This document shows, one piece after another, positions 25,100 through 39,168 of a stretch of 64,000 nt of DNA. The notes under the pieces were generated by a model, which was not told where the DNA came from, did not search any database, and worked only from the letters and a program-made list of their open reading frames with translations. The stretch comes from Nosema muscidifuracis (lineage: Eukaryota; Microsporidia; Nosematidae). Location: the NCBI GenBank assembly GCA_028335825.1, contig JAIOKI010000027.1, positions 248,001 to 312,000 on the forward strand. The letters run 5' to 3'. The translations under genes were made by a program, and so were the position numbers. Position 1 is the first letter of the stretch; the number at the start of each line of letters is the position of its first letter.

Positions 25100-27200
25100 T
25101 CTGCCATTGGATTAATGATTTCAAACAGAAACTATTTTTTGTCTATACCATTTATTGATGCTCAATCTAAGATTATATTGCCAGCATCTTTTATTTTTAC
25201 TTGGTCATTTATTTTTAAAACTTTTATAATTTTGAAGTTTCTTGTTTTAAATACTTCAGAAAATCTATATCTGTAAAAAATCATTGCATTAACAATATAT
25301 TTGCATTTAAAGGTCCTATAGTGTCAAATTCGAGTTTTTTTCTTACACGTCATAAAAATCAATATACATAGGTTCTTTACTTTTATTTGATTATACATTT
25401 GCATTAAACAAAGTTTTTTGATATTTCTTTTACTAACTTTAATTATACAATACATCTATTAACTTTTTATATCATTTGAATTTCTCACTAAATTTTTATA
25501 AAAGTCTGAAAAATCTTTCTTTGTTAAATTGTCACCACTTCATTGTTTTCTATTCTACTTAGACCGTAGTCATAAGAAACTTTGCAATATTTGTTTATTC
25601 AATTATAAAATTTGACACTTGAATCCTTTTATTCATCGCTAAAATTTAGGAGAATGTACTGTTACTCTGTCATCTAAAGCTTTCAAAAATTAAAATTGGT
25701 AAATTTTTAAACTATCCACCTAATAAGAAATATTCAAAGTTTTAATTCTCACAATACAACCAAAATTTCTTTCCATCAATCCCATCTTTCATAATGTGAT
25801 GCAACTGACAAATGTTCACCTTTACATCTCTACATCTGTTTCTAGGACAAATTATTTTTAAAATAAGATTGTTAATTGCTTCAATCCATCTGATTCTGCT
25901 GATATAGGTACTTTTAATAGTTTTCTTATTATCTATACATAGAGTTATCTTATATTTTTAATTTCTAAACACAGTGATTTTTCTTGTTATTTGATGTTAT
26001 ATTGTTATTTGTAAGATTTTATACTATTTTTATGCTTTATCATGTTCTTGTTTGGTTTTATCCAAAAATAAAATTTATCATATAAGCATAATAGTATACT
26101 TTTATATGTTCTTCTAACGTTGTATTCATAGACAATTAAGAAACACTTATTGAGTTTTTTTAAACTCATCAGCATTCTACTCTATTAATATAGCTTGTTT
26201 TTTTTCATTATAAATGCTGTTTTCGACAATCCTTCTTATTTATCTTAATCCGAAAAGATCTTTTGATTAATTTTAAAAAAATATCTTTGATTCTTCAAAT
26301 TATAAATTATTTCTGAAATATTAGGCAAAGACCATTTATCAAGTACTATTAATTTGTTAAATATTATCATATTTGTTATTAGTCTTATGCTACCACCTGA
26401 TTTTAATAACGATCTAAGATTATTTAATTATAGATATTGCATTCATGGCAATCTTTTACTTCTGCTTCTACCTTAACTTTGTAACTTTGCGGTATTTTAA
26501 TTTATCTACCATAATTTATCCTTCTAAAGTTTCAATTATAAATTAACTTCAAATAATGCTTCCTTTTTATTCCTTGATAATTCTTCACTGGATTTTTTTA
26601 ATTTTATTCTTTTTTACCATGTGACATCACAAACATTCTCTAACATCATTATTATAATATCTCCTTTGGATAAAATATAAAATATTTCCTCATGTTTTTT
26701 ATCCTGGTAAGTTAATTTGATTTTTGTGAAATCTTTTTGTCGCATCCAAAATTTTATTTATTTCGTTGGATTCAGAAATTATCCTCGTGACAAAATCGAT
26801 GTATTTATATATGATTATAGTTGATCATATTACATCCGCATATTATGTTCAATTATTGATAAATTTACAGATTTAAGTGATTGTTTCTAAGGAAGATATC
26901 AATCACTTCGTACTTACTACGGTACTTTTATTATAATTTTGTTCCATTCAGAAAAATCTAGATATATTTTTCTTGTATTGACTTGAAAAGTTCTAAGTTA
27001 GAGTTTTTTCGGCGCTCCTAGAAATATATTTTTTTCATTAATATAAATGTAATATTCTTCATTCAGAAAATATTTGCCTTTTCTATTTTTTTTGGATTTA
27101 TTTATCTTAACGTCTTCCTTAGATTTATTATTAGAAGATTTTTCATTCTTGCAACATAAAGCAGATCTTCTTTGGCATCAATGTGATTAACATTTGCAAA
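25100..27200 (-). mobile_element. Ty3/gypsy-type LTR retroelement fossil, old
   Basis: The clearest part is an RT fingers/palm region near 26,160-26,420 on the minus strand, with SLPNISEIIYNL and SKTAF blocks. Weaker sequence on both sides fits RNase H (lower coordinates) and protease/gag (higher coordinates). It is broken many times and no terminal repeats were recognised. The boundaries are rough. Confidence 0.5.
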
Positions 27201-27209
27201 TTACTTGTT

Positions 27210-30200
27210 TGAATTCTCTTTTATTGGTTATCAAGTCTTTTTGATATTTTGATAATTGTATATTCTTTAAAAATCAGCTGCTATTTAATTTTCTTTTTTT
27301 CTATAGAAGATTACAAAGTTACATTTCCCTCTAAAGACTCAAAAGACATATCTTTCCATAATTAATATCATCTTTTGTCGAGTTTCTTATTTTTAATTAA
27401 ATCTTCTTTCATCGGTTGTCATTTTTTTAAAATTGAAAATTATTCTCTTTTCTAGTTAATTCCATTTCAAGATTCTTTGTGGTCAATTTATCCAATTTTG
27501 ATATAATTTATATAAGCTTATCTCTATAATTGTGATTATTATTTTACCCGTGTTATGATTTACGCATAAATTTTATCATATATTAAAAATGTTAAAATTA
27601 ATGATGATTAAAAGATGCTAATCTCAAAAATTATGAGGTGAAGTTTTTGTTTTTGAATTTTAATTATGTTATCTTGTTGTCATTGCACAATTCCAATACG
27701 TCATTTAATTGACATAATAAATGTGATAGTTCATAACAAAATTGTTAGGCTAATTTTTTTCACACTTAATAACTTATAAACTTTATGTCAATGATGTCTC
27801 TATATAAGTATCATTACTAATAGGCAAAAATGTAGGAGAACTGACTAAAGAATGAGGTTATAACCGAATATGAATGACAAAATTAACGGAATGAATCAAT
27901 TATTAGCATATCAAATCTGAAAACTATTTTAGTTTTTAATTTTTAGTTTTATGAGAACTTCAAAGAAATATGAAAATAATTTTTTTTCAATAAAGCAGCT
28001 TGACCAAAGGTCTACTTGACGATCTTTAACCTTAAAATGAAAATAAAAAAATTTCCATAAAAATCATTTTTGATATATTAGTTAATAAATTTTCTTGTAA
28101 AATTCTCATTACCAAAAAGAAATTTATATTTTCTCAAGTTCTATGCATAGTAGGTGTTTTTGAATTTATTCTCAATAAGATTTGTATAGAACAAATTAAT
28201 ATAATTTACAAATTCTGAGGAATGATTTGCAATGTGCAAAAAATAGATCACAAGAACTTGAATATATTATAAAAATCGCGATGAATGATAGATTCTTATG
28301 AATGTGCCTTTACAACAGCTCTATAATTTTTTTTTATGTCATTCATAGAAACCATTATTATCCTTCTATCAAGTGTTCTTTCTACCATTCCGGACCCAGA
28401 CTTTCTTTAGTCTATACCTCTGTTGCATTTGAGTTTTTCGAATTTATTTTCGTCAAGTTATACTATTATTTTAAGTACATATATTTTTTTCAATGCTAGA
28501 TATTACTTTTTTAGAATATATCCTACACATCTCTGAGAAAAATTGTAACTCTCAAATTACTGTTTTTTTGTATTAAGACCATAATTTAATAATAAGTAAT
28601 ATATCTATAATTGACAATTTTTTAAAAATGGTGTTTTTAGGGACCATATTTTTTCTACACATTTTAACGTAAATTTACATTGTTTTTGTATATTTTACCA
28701 GCAGATTCTGTAGCCCGACCAGTCTCCTAGTCAAGATCTTATGACGAGTAATTTAAATCACTTTTAATATTTCTCTTAGTAGCCATATATATTCTTTTTT
28801 TAGTTAATAAAATTGTTTTATCAAGCCATAGTTGATTTACTGGGAATATAAATCTATTCGTAGATTAATTTATTACATACTACTTAATTAAAGTGAACTG
28901 TTAAATGAATCATTGCCTCAGATATTTTGGAAGTAATATTATATTCATTACTGGCTCATTTTTTGACAAATTCGAATCAAAAACATGTTTTCTTTTGATT
29001 ATAAATTAACGAAAAAAAATATTTCCTTAATTTTATTTAATAAGGCCTGATATTTTGAAGATATTTTTTTCAATGTTTTTTTATAAAGATTTTTTGGCCG
29101 TATGAGCCCAAAAATCCAAGCATAATTGGCTAATATTCACAATATTTGAAAAATAATTGTAAAATGTAAACGCTCTATTGTTATTAGAAAATTGGTTTTA
29201 TGCTGTTGATAAGTTTCTTATTTATATTCAATGTCCAAATCATAATACATAAAGTTATCATTTATTTATTGTTTGTTGGTACAAGCAAAACTATTTATTA
29301 CTAAGAGTAGCATCGATTGATATTCTTCTACGACAATGATATTGAAGTTTAATTATTGAATAAGTTAAAAAAATTAATTTTGCCTTTACTTTCACATTAT
29401 TTAATTTCAAGATTATCTTTATTTTAATTCAAAATTAAAAGTGTCAAAATAACTATAGTGTGAAAATTCAGAATACCATTGTTTTACTATAATTATATAA
29501 CGACTTCTTGTAAGTGCATTAAATTTGTTCATAGTATATTTATGTTATCTAATTTATACCTAGTTAACAATCAAATTCTATTGAAAAACTATGACTATCT
29601 TTACTATCACATAATTCATCACTTTGTTAATCACAAAAATTGTAATTCTATGAAATTTCGTTTTTAATAACGTATTAAGCCCATCTCTACCAATGTGTTT
29701 ATATATCAATTTTTTTAATTTAGACACATTAATAGTGAATTTTTTTAGTTTATATCTGAGATTTTCAGTAGCATGACCATTTTTAATACAGCTTTATTGA
29801 AGTTCTATTAATTTTCGAATTTAAATATTTGCCATTTTCTTCATATCCTTTACTTCCCCACATCATTCACATCCTTTTTTAGAAAATTATCATGCTAAGA
29901 TTTGATTAAATAACTAAAATTGAATCCGAATAAAAAATATAATGTGAAATGTAACTGTTCATCGTTCAATAAAAATTAAAAACTATATTTTAAATTCATT
30001 GATTGATAATATTTTTTCACTACATCTAAAACATATAAATAAACAGATATTTATCAAATCTTCTCTTCCTAAATTTTTAAAATTTGATTTTTGTGTAGAC
30101 TTTTTCCGTAGCCCTTGTGAGATTACCACAACGAAAATTTCTGTTATAGGAGAGTGTGCACGAATAAAGATTTTTACTTGTTATTATTGACTATTGATTC

Positions 30201-30290
30201 CCTCTTAAAATAATTAGCATTTACTAGAACATTGTTTTTTTTCTTGTTTTCATTTTTAACCTTTCTCTAAATTAATCTATTGTTTGTTTA
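27210..30290. other. Gene-free AT-rich stretch
   Basis: About 3 kb with no supportable gene. Short open frames here are low-complexity Phe/Leu/Ile/Tyr sequence. A few patches (for example 28,690-28,750) are less AT-rich and may be transposon remnants, but I could not assign them. Confidence 0.5.
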
Positions 30291-30299
30291 ATTTTATTT

Positions 30300-32710
30300 T
30301 AGTCTTTCACGTTCATAAAACTCAAAGCTTCGCTTCTTCTTAATCATTATGCTTTTCTAACTCTCCAATACCTCCGAAGTTCATATTCATTTTCAAGATG
30401 ACTTTAGAAAGCTTGAAAACCCTTATAGGATATACGTTTCTGTTTATCTATCTAACTTGAGCTCAGTTTATATTGTCGGCAATAGTTTGTTCCAATTTCA
30501 TCAAATGCCACCACATACGAAATTATTTGTTGATTTAAAATTTATATAGTGATGTAATGTGATTCAGTAACATATCATATTTATGTTTTTTCTTAACTTC
30601 CTCCTGATTTATTATTAATAAATATTTTCGGTTTATGCTATTTTTATCGCTCTTTGTCTTCTTAATTCACTAGTATTCTTACATACTTTGTCGAAACACA
30701 CTTATATACATATTGGTTTATTATTTTCCTGTATATCTGCAAGTGTATGCACCTTAATTTCTCATAATGTCACTTCATATGCTAACATCCTATCTCGCTG
30801 GGGTTTCTTATGGTTAACTGTCTTATATTTTTAACAACAGTTGACACATTATTTTTTCCGCAAAGAACAAATTTTTAGGTTATATTTTCCCTTTTTCATC
30901 CAGATAGCGGAGTTCTTTATACTTACTGGAGGGTCTAATTTGTATCTATATAGTTTTGCGTAATTATTTTTACTAATCTTGCTATATAGAGTTTCTTTCC
31001 AAAGGTTATCTAAAATTTAAGACACAAACTTTATATCTAATTAATACTTCTTTATTAAAAAAGGATTTTTTTCTAGTCAGATGAGTATTATTTTCTCTTT
31101 AATCTTCATTGCTGGTTTTCCGAGTCTTATAATTTTTTTTACTTTCTTAAGCATTAAAAAATAGGAGCAGTATTCTCTCACTCTTGTGATCTACATTTTT
31201 CTGACCTCTATCTAATTCTTTTGTAGTCATGTACAGTCCTTCTTAAAACTCTGAGTGTTTGTATATGTGGTTTTTGGTTAGAATATTCCAGAATACTTCG
31301 TCGAGTTCTCTAAGTTCATCAGGTTTGGTCAATGCCAATATCATAGCTAATTAGTGAGATTGAATTTTCATTATCTGCTTTAAAAAGTTTTAGAATTCAG
31401 CTTTGTTGTACATATTTTTCATTTCTTTGTGACAATGGTAATTCTTTCTTCTAAATCTTCAATAATCCCAAATGTTTGATGGTCTCATGTCTTTCTAAAA
31501 ATTTAGCACTCTCTATATACTTTTAGTTATTGGTTGCATATTTCTATTCATTCAATTTCTACTGCCTTAAAATACGTTTGGAGTTCTTTTACCATTTCCT
31601 TAAATTCCCTATCATTAACTGTCAAAATTTCAAGGTAATCTAAAACAAGAAGTGGTTGCACGAGAACTACACATACTCAGATTAAATTTTAATTTTTTGA
31701 TAGATACCATTTGGCATTTTTCTTAATGAATTCATATATAATACAAATAAAAGCGTATATAAACTATCATCCCATAGAATTTCTTTTTTAAATCTTTTGT
31801 TAATTGTTTTTTTCATTAATGGATATAATTTCTAAACTCAAGTTTCTTCTTATGTTCTCTATAAAGTCATTTATAAATTTGATACACTTCATGTGATATT
31901 TGTGGCTTATAGAATCATAAACATTTTTCACATATTTCCGTGGCCTATACTGAGTGCTACATTTGTAGAGCTTGTTCTTTGGCGTCTTGTACACATCTGA
32001 TTTTTGCATAATAGATATTTTACCTTCAAAATATTCTGCAATGAATATTATACTTTCCTTGTCTTTCATTTCCAGTTATTTTTTGGTGTACTTTCTTTAC
32101 AACTACCTTTTTTCATTTCTTGATGCGTGTGCTTCTGGTAACTTATTTGAGATAATTGAAATATTTTGGTCACATACGCTGTTGTCTTTCACGGTATAGT
32201 TGTGTAAAAAAATCCTATTGCTAAACTAATAGATTCTGGTATTTCTGTATACAGTAAACTGAGCATATTTCTGTGATCGTTTTGCATTATCAATTTTTTT
32301 ATTCTTAATCTTATGCCATGTTTCACTAAAGTATTTATTAATCTTCCCTTGTATAAATATATTATTCGATGAGACTTCATTTTATATGTTTATAGGAGTT
32401 TCCATTATCTTAATCTTCTTGAGTTTCCTGCCTCGTCGACAATTACCTTTTGTACTATTTTTTATCATAGTCTTAGAAATGAACTCCTTAATTTCAGTCC
32501 CTCTTTGCATATGCATGTCTTCATAACTCAAGATTACTTTGTAGGCTTTAATAAGCCGATTCTCCAGAGGCTTATCATCTAAAATTGCCATTAAAAAGAA
32601 TGTGTTAATTAAGAGAGTTGGGTCTACAAATTATTTATTATTTGTATTCTTGTATGATTAATGTTCTATTTTATCAGTACAAGTTATTGATGTTGTTTTG
32701 TCGAAATTTG
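30300..32710 (-). mobile_element. RLE-type LINE copy, broken and shortened
   Basis: This copy aligns on the minus strand with the 12,160-15,270 copy at several points: the C-terminal domain near 30,300-30,620, the post-RT region near 30,700-31,330, the RT region near 31,600-32,180, and the shared 5' end near 32,430-32,710. It is about 700 bases shorter, so internal stretches are missing, and stops and frame changes are frequent. Short open frames at 31800-32069, 32189-32380 and 32382-32591 are surviving pieces, not separate genes. Confidence 0.75.
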
Positions 32711-32711
32711 A

Positions 32712-35700
32712 TTAAGTTTTTTTTTACCCTTCTTTAGATAATTTTATCCTATGAAAAATTATCAAGAAAATTTAAGAGAATGAATTATTTTAGGACAAGA
32801 CACCAAAACCTCTTAAAATATATTTAATTAAGTATTTGTAGCGTTGTAGCCAGTAAAGCATCCAAAACTCAAGTAATACTCTACTATACTCACTCTTGTA
32901 ATATGATGTTTATATTAATATGCTAATTATTTTCTTGTGGATATATATTGTATCTGCTCATGTGAGCTCTAGTTTTAGATAGATTTTGTGCTGAATTAAT
33001 CATCCTTAGTTTTGATAAAATTTTTATAAAAAATCATTTTTTTAGTCAATACTATAGTATTTTTCTTAAATTATAGCTCTTTTAACTAACTATTTAGGAT
33101 TAAATTTTTTTTGGGACTCATAAATTCCTCTATCTAAGTAGTTTTTTCTTGATTTTTATTGTCATCTTTAGTGCTCTAGATTGTAAATATGTCTTGTTTC
33201 AGCTCTATAATTTTTATTTCAGTTGATTGATATATCTTTCACTGCAATTACATAAGAAATAGTTATGCTTTATACATATTTACTGACTCACAGTAAATAC
33301 CTAAAATTTAAAACTCTTACATTTTCACTAGTTTTATTGTATTAACAATTACAAAGCTTATAGTTTCTTACTTTGACAATTAAAACACTCTATTTTCATT
33401 TAATACAAATATGTCCTGTTATTATTATCATATTCTTACATTTTATGTTTTTACACTTATTGCTTTTTTAAATGGTATGAATTTATTTATCTTCAAACCT
33501 CAATTTTTATGAAAGATAAACCAAAATAAATAATATTTCCGTAAAATGTATTTTACTTTTGCTGGGAATAGGTGAACTTGTGGCTTGCTTAATGTGAAAA
33601 ATATTGGCTTGAATAATTTCATCTATTGATATTTATTGCTTTATAGTTGTATTTAAGCAATAATATTTCAACATATTATACTGAGATTCTGAAAAAATCT
33701 ATCTATATCAGTTTTATTTACTATTTATAACCATTTCCGTTTTTTTCAAAATATTTGCTTTCCATTTTTATCCTTGAGTCAACTTTATTTTGATATTTTT
33801 GTTATTAAAATATTCTTTAAGTTATGTTTTCTCATTTTTTGCATATTTGTAAATTTATAAATCCTAATGCCTCATTTTTTTCTTTTTCTTGTAATAATTT
33901 TTAAAATAGTATAAATATTTAGAAAAAACTCATATGAAAAGAATTAAAAAAGCTTAATTGTAGTATTATTCAACAATTTCATAACGACTAACTTGATATT
34001 TCCTAAAGTGATATTCTAGAAGTTATTTTATATTAATTTTTTACCGTAAGAAAATATATATAAATTCAGCACCAAGGCAGTCCAACATAAAGACACACCT
34101 CATACAAGAGAAATGTCCATGACATAAAAAGATTAACATTAAAGGACACCTATATGTATTACGAAAAGCAGCATATAGATATATATGTAATGACCTGCTA
34201 ACTACCAGAAATGCTACACATTAATATGCTTTTTTTAACATTTGTTTTTTCTATATTCATTTATTCACATCATTTTTTATTTATAGAAAACAAATTTAAA
34301 AAAGAGTTGAATATCACTCACAATTACTATTTGACTATAAGAAAGAATGTATTTCTAATTTTTGCCTGATTATACTTTTGTGGATTAGTTCACATAAATC
34401 ATCAGCTTATAACTACAAAATGGTGTAGAGTAATACTAATGAACTAGATAGTTAAAAAATATGCAGAATTACAGCAGATAAAATTAAAAATCATATTTTT
34501 ATGCTAAAAGTAGATGAAATGGGTCAAATTTCAAAATTGAGGAAAAAGTATATGCTTAAAATACAAATGATATGATTATTATTTAGAAAAAATGAGGCTT
34601 TTTGTTTAAGCGAACGGAATCAACAAATTACAAATATATATAGAAAAAAAACTTATCTCTGTTTTCATTAATAAGTTAAACACCTCAAATTTCTTAAAAA
34701 ATTAGGATGCTAAAAGAAGCCCCTAGAAAATATCTCAAAGTAATAGGAAGGTAGTTAAAGAACTATATTAGAGAAGAACTAAATACAGCCGCTTTTAATC
34801 ACATTGTTTACTACATAATATTAGAATCAAAAAGTATGTCTTGTGTCTCTGAGGAGTAATACAGTGAAATTAAAGAGACTAATAGCATTGTTAAGACTTT
34901 TTAATTAGAAACCAAAAATCAAAGAAGTTAAAGTTAAACAAATGCAAAATCCTACAATAGTAGATAAATGAAATAAGAAGCTAAATATACAATATTACAT
35001 AAGATGATTTACTTAATGTGAAATCGCACCGCAAAGATAACATTGCATAGTGTAAAAAAATTATCTTTATTGAATTTTTGTTATTACCTGAATTTATTCT
35101 TCAAAAGTTGATATATTTTTATTATAATATAAAAAAGTCACAAAATGCAATTTAATTTTATGAAATAGCAAAAAAGAAACAGAGTATTCTAAAAGTAAAA
35201 ATCATTAGAATTCAGGTCACTTTAATAAATATATTCTAAATAACTTAAATTTGTCTTTAAATTCATATTTTCAATTCTTCATAAGATACACTAATAATAC
35301 AACACTATAACCAAATATTAATTGGTTTTACTTAAAATAAAATATTTTATAAGTTATCCACTAATATATACTATCTATATCGATTTTTTAAAGCCCTTAA
35401 GTATATTTTATTTACTTACTCTCTACTCCCAGCAATAACTTAAATACACGTGAAAGAAATTGAATATTGCCACTGAAAAAATGATTAATTAAAAATTAGA
35501 AATATTTTAACAGATTTTGTAGTAATAACTAAGATTTTGTAAATTTGAATTAAAAAATATTAATTTGAGACTTCTGAAAATTCTAGACCTTTCTTGCCTG
35601 TTTACAAAGAACAGAGATTTACTTTGAGATGATATGCAAATAAGAATTTTCTCTATTAAATTTAGGTTTAACAAATAATGTTCTTATACGATTCTGCTCT

Positions 35701-36290
35701 TACATTAGTTTATGATAGACTAATGCCTATCAACATCAAACACAGAATATTAGATCTTCCTCTTACTTAAAAGGTGTATTTAAAAAAAATAATAATTTTA
35801 ACAGTAATTAAAATATCAAACAAACAAAGTTATAAGTTTAATACCAAGATGTTATTGAAGTTTATATTTATTTATTTAATTAAATATTAACAGTTATATA
35901 AAAAAACATAATGCTAGATTGAATAAAAACTTTGTATCGTATAATTTTAGAAACAACATATTATTTTAGCATTTTAGATTTACATTTTTAGGATTATTTT
36001 CCTTAAAAAAAGAAATTATATATCAGACAGAAAATTTTGCAGTCAGACTATTCAGGAAGCCATTAATAAATAATTTTGAGAATAGATTTATGAGTAGAAT
36101 AGGATTAAAATTAAATTTTAATGTCTATTAAGATATAAATCTTATGGATTACCGCTTTTAAATTGTTTGAATATAATGAAGGGCCTGAGAATAAGGAGTA
36201 ATGTTTCTGATAGAATTTGTCACTAAGTGAAACATCAAATATTTTATTAGTTAATTCATATTAAAGATTATCAAAGACAATATTACAACT
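32712..36290. other. Gene-free AT-rich stretch
   Basis: About 3.6 kb with no gene, RNA or recognisable element end. It is probably further decayed transposon DNA, but nothing supports a specific name. Confidence 0.5.
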
Positions 36291-36299
36291 TGTATAGAA

Positions 36300-38400
36300 A
36301 CATAAAAATTAAAATTATGAAAAAGAAGTAAGAAGTGTATACAAGAAGAGTTTATGATTGACAATATATGTTAAAAAACTAAAATCATATTTTTTATGTA
36401 GGAAAAGCATATGGCAAAAAACATTTCAATAAATTTAAAGAGTTGAATAAAAAATAAGGTCCATTTAAAATAAAAAGAGTCAATGAATGATAGAATAAAA
36501 TTGACAAAAAAATAATTATTTTTTCTGATATTCATAGACAAACGAAAAACCCAAAATATAATTTGAACATTTTAGATATTATTATAAAAAATCAAATAAT
36601 CTGATAAGTTTAGAAGTTACTGATGCCGATATGAATCTCACAATATAAGCATATAACAATAAGATCAAAGATACATAGAATACAGGTGAACTGTAATGTA
36701 AAATTATTGTAAAATAATAGTTTCTAGTAGAAATAAAACATCACTACATAGACGATGATCTTTCTGAGTTTTTAAAATGCCATTAAAAATGAATAAATAA
36801 GTTAGATTTTAGAGAATAATGAATAACTTAGTAAGTAAATTCTTCTATAAAATAGTAGTTGTATTTTAGATAACATAGTCATTTTAGTGTGAGAGTAAAG
36901 AATGATGAAAAGAACATGACTTTAGTTTTAGAAGCATTAAATATATAGAAGTAAGAAGAATAAATTTTTGTGTCACATATTACAGATAATATCATTAATT
37001 AAGAACTAAGACTGATATTCCGACTGTTAAATTATTGTGCATTGTATATAAAAGAATTATATGACATACTAAAATTTAAAGAACAATTAGCTAAATCAAG
37101 AATTGCTATGATAACGAGAAATCTACAAGAAAATCTCGAATTATAATGAAGCAAATATATTTTGTATCGTTTATAATTTAGGATATTAATAAAGCCTTGA
37201 TTTTAATGAAAAACATCTTTAAATATGATGTGAGTCAATATTATCACAAGAATTTAACGAAAAAATACGGTGTAAGTTTCTTCATCTAATTGAAAGTTAA
37301 GCAAAAAGAAATTACTCTGTGTCTGAAAAATAGCTTTATTTAAGTTATTAATCAATATAGTGAACACCTAATAATAACGATTAAAACCTTTTCTAAAAAA
37401 ATATATAAGGATAAATTTGATTAATGATAATATAATATTATGTAAGCAGTATTAACCTGAATATTTTCAATCTTTGTTAGTTAAAGAAGTATATTTAAGT
37501 CATTATTCATAAGAAAATAGATTAAAGAAAGGTATAGTAGATATGAAATTAATATCAATATTATCTTATAATAAGACAAATATAAATTTTATTATAACTT
37601 AAGATTGCGATAGAGAATCTAAAGCATTAGTAATAGCAAGTCCACATTGATAATATAATAAACTTTTAAATAGCAGAAGTGAAGTAATTTAATTAAATGA
37701 AAATTTTTGTAATTCAATGGTTTATTGTTATAGTAATGAAACGTTAAAATTAAATAGAAATAATGAAATTGTAACAAAGAATCTACAAGTTATAAAATAC
37801 AGAATCTTTATGTTATCTTACTTAATAATTTATGATGAATATACGGTGAACACGAGGAACATTGAATAAAAATTGAAGAATATGGTCAAGTGGCTTAAAT
37901 ATTATTAGAATAATATAGAATATTGATTTATGATATACCATTAAGAAGTGTAAGAATGTGAAGATCTTAAGAAATATTTATAAGAAAAAACACAGTTGTT
38001 GAAAACGTAGATAATATTGAAAGGAATGAAATAGAAAAAAAATCGAAGGTGATTAAGAAATAGCTATAAGTATAATTAATGAGATTTGGTCGGAAAGATA
38101 AACAAGTGAAATATTAAGAATGTTTTATAATTTAGTATATTAAAACACAAACAGAAGTAAACAAGATTGATTTTTGTAAATGGTGAATAACAACAGTACT
38201 ATTATATAAGGATTATAGATTAATGAACAGAATACTGGTGAATAGATTAGAGATTGAAAAACTAAAGAAATTTAAGAAAATATTTTACAGCGATAAAGAA
38301 GAGCTAAAATATTGAAATTAGAAAAGTGTAGGATTAAGATAATTAGAGGATAGTGTATTTTTTAGGCATTGATAAAAAATACTGAAGAATTTAGCAAAAG
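36300..38400 (+). mobile_element. Probable gypsy-type LTR retroelement fossil, very old
   Basis: On the plus strand, weak matches appear in the expected order for an LTR element: an RT active-site-like stretch near 36,850-36,940, RNase H-like text near 37,180-37,300, and an integrase zinc-region-like stretch near 37,470-37,520. Breaks are very frequent. Family assignment and limits are tentative. Confidence 0.35.
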
Positions 38401-38629
38401 CATAGAAGAAATAAAGATATTCAATTTAATTAGATTTTTACTTCTAATTATTAATCAAATACTATTTCTTATGTACAGTATCATAATACATAGGCATTTT
38501 TATAATATGAGATGACAAGATTAATACTAATTCACAGAATGATTATTACTAATAAATAACAGATCTATAAACAATATATAAAAAGTAATGTAGTCACTAT
38601 ATTAGTCAAACTATCCCATCTACATTACA

Positions 38630-38940
38630 AAGAAATAAAACTAATATATCATTACCAAAGAATAAATATACAAACAGTACATGTTGCATACATATTTCAT
38701 CAATAAAATATTTTACATCTTCAAGTAACAAAACCCATCAAAAACCAAACCATCGTTACGGTCTCACATTACTGTTCACACAAGTAATCACCACGATCAC
38801 TTCAACAACCAACGTCCCAGCACGTTCACAGGATGGTCACCATTCTCAATCCTTAACTGGACACTCCAATCAACTTCCCGTTGTTCAACACAACCACCAG
38901 ATTGTAACTCTTTTTATACAACATATATATCATACTAGTA
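38630..38940. other. A/C-rich, G-poor tract upstream of the rDNA
   Basis: About 300 bases of the plus strand are strongly enriched in A and C and poor in G, with less AT than the flanks (for example CAACCAACGTCCCAGCACG near 38,803). It ends about 230 bases before the SSU. It may belong to the rDNA spacer or promoter, but no known motif was recognised. Confidence 0.5.
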
Positions 38941-39168
38941 CACTCAAACACACTACATATAACCTGTCAAAAATCATAACTCAGCAATTAATTATTAATT
39001 CTGATTTGTCAATTTAATTTATCAGTAAATTAAATAATACACAATTTAAATTATTTATTACTCATGTTGTAGTTTTCGTATGTTATATTGCACTGATTGA
39101 TTGAGAGATTAAGATTTCTGAGACTAGATTAATACTGACTAGAATGTAGATATGTTATTTTGTATGTA

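Noticed and set aside
27210-30290. Possible further Tc1/mariner element, suggested by a less AT-rich patch near 28,700
   Set aside because: No inverted repeat ends and no convincing transposase block were found.
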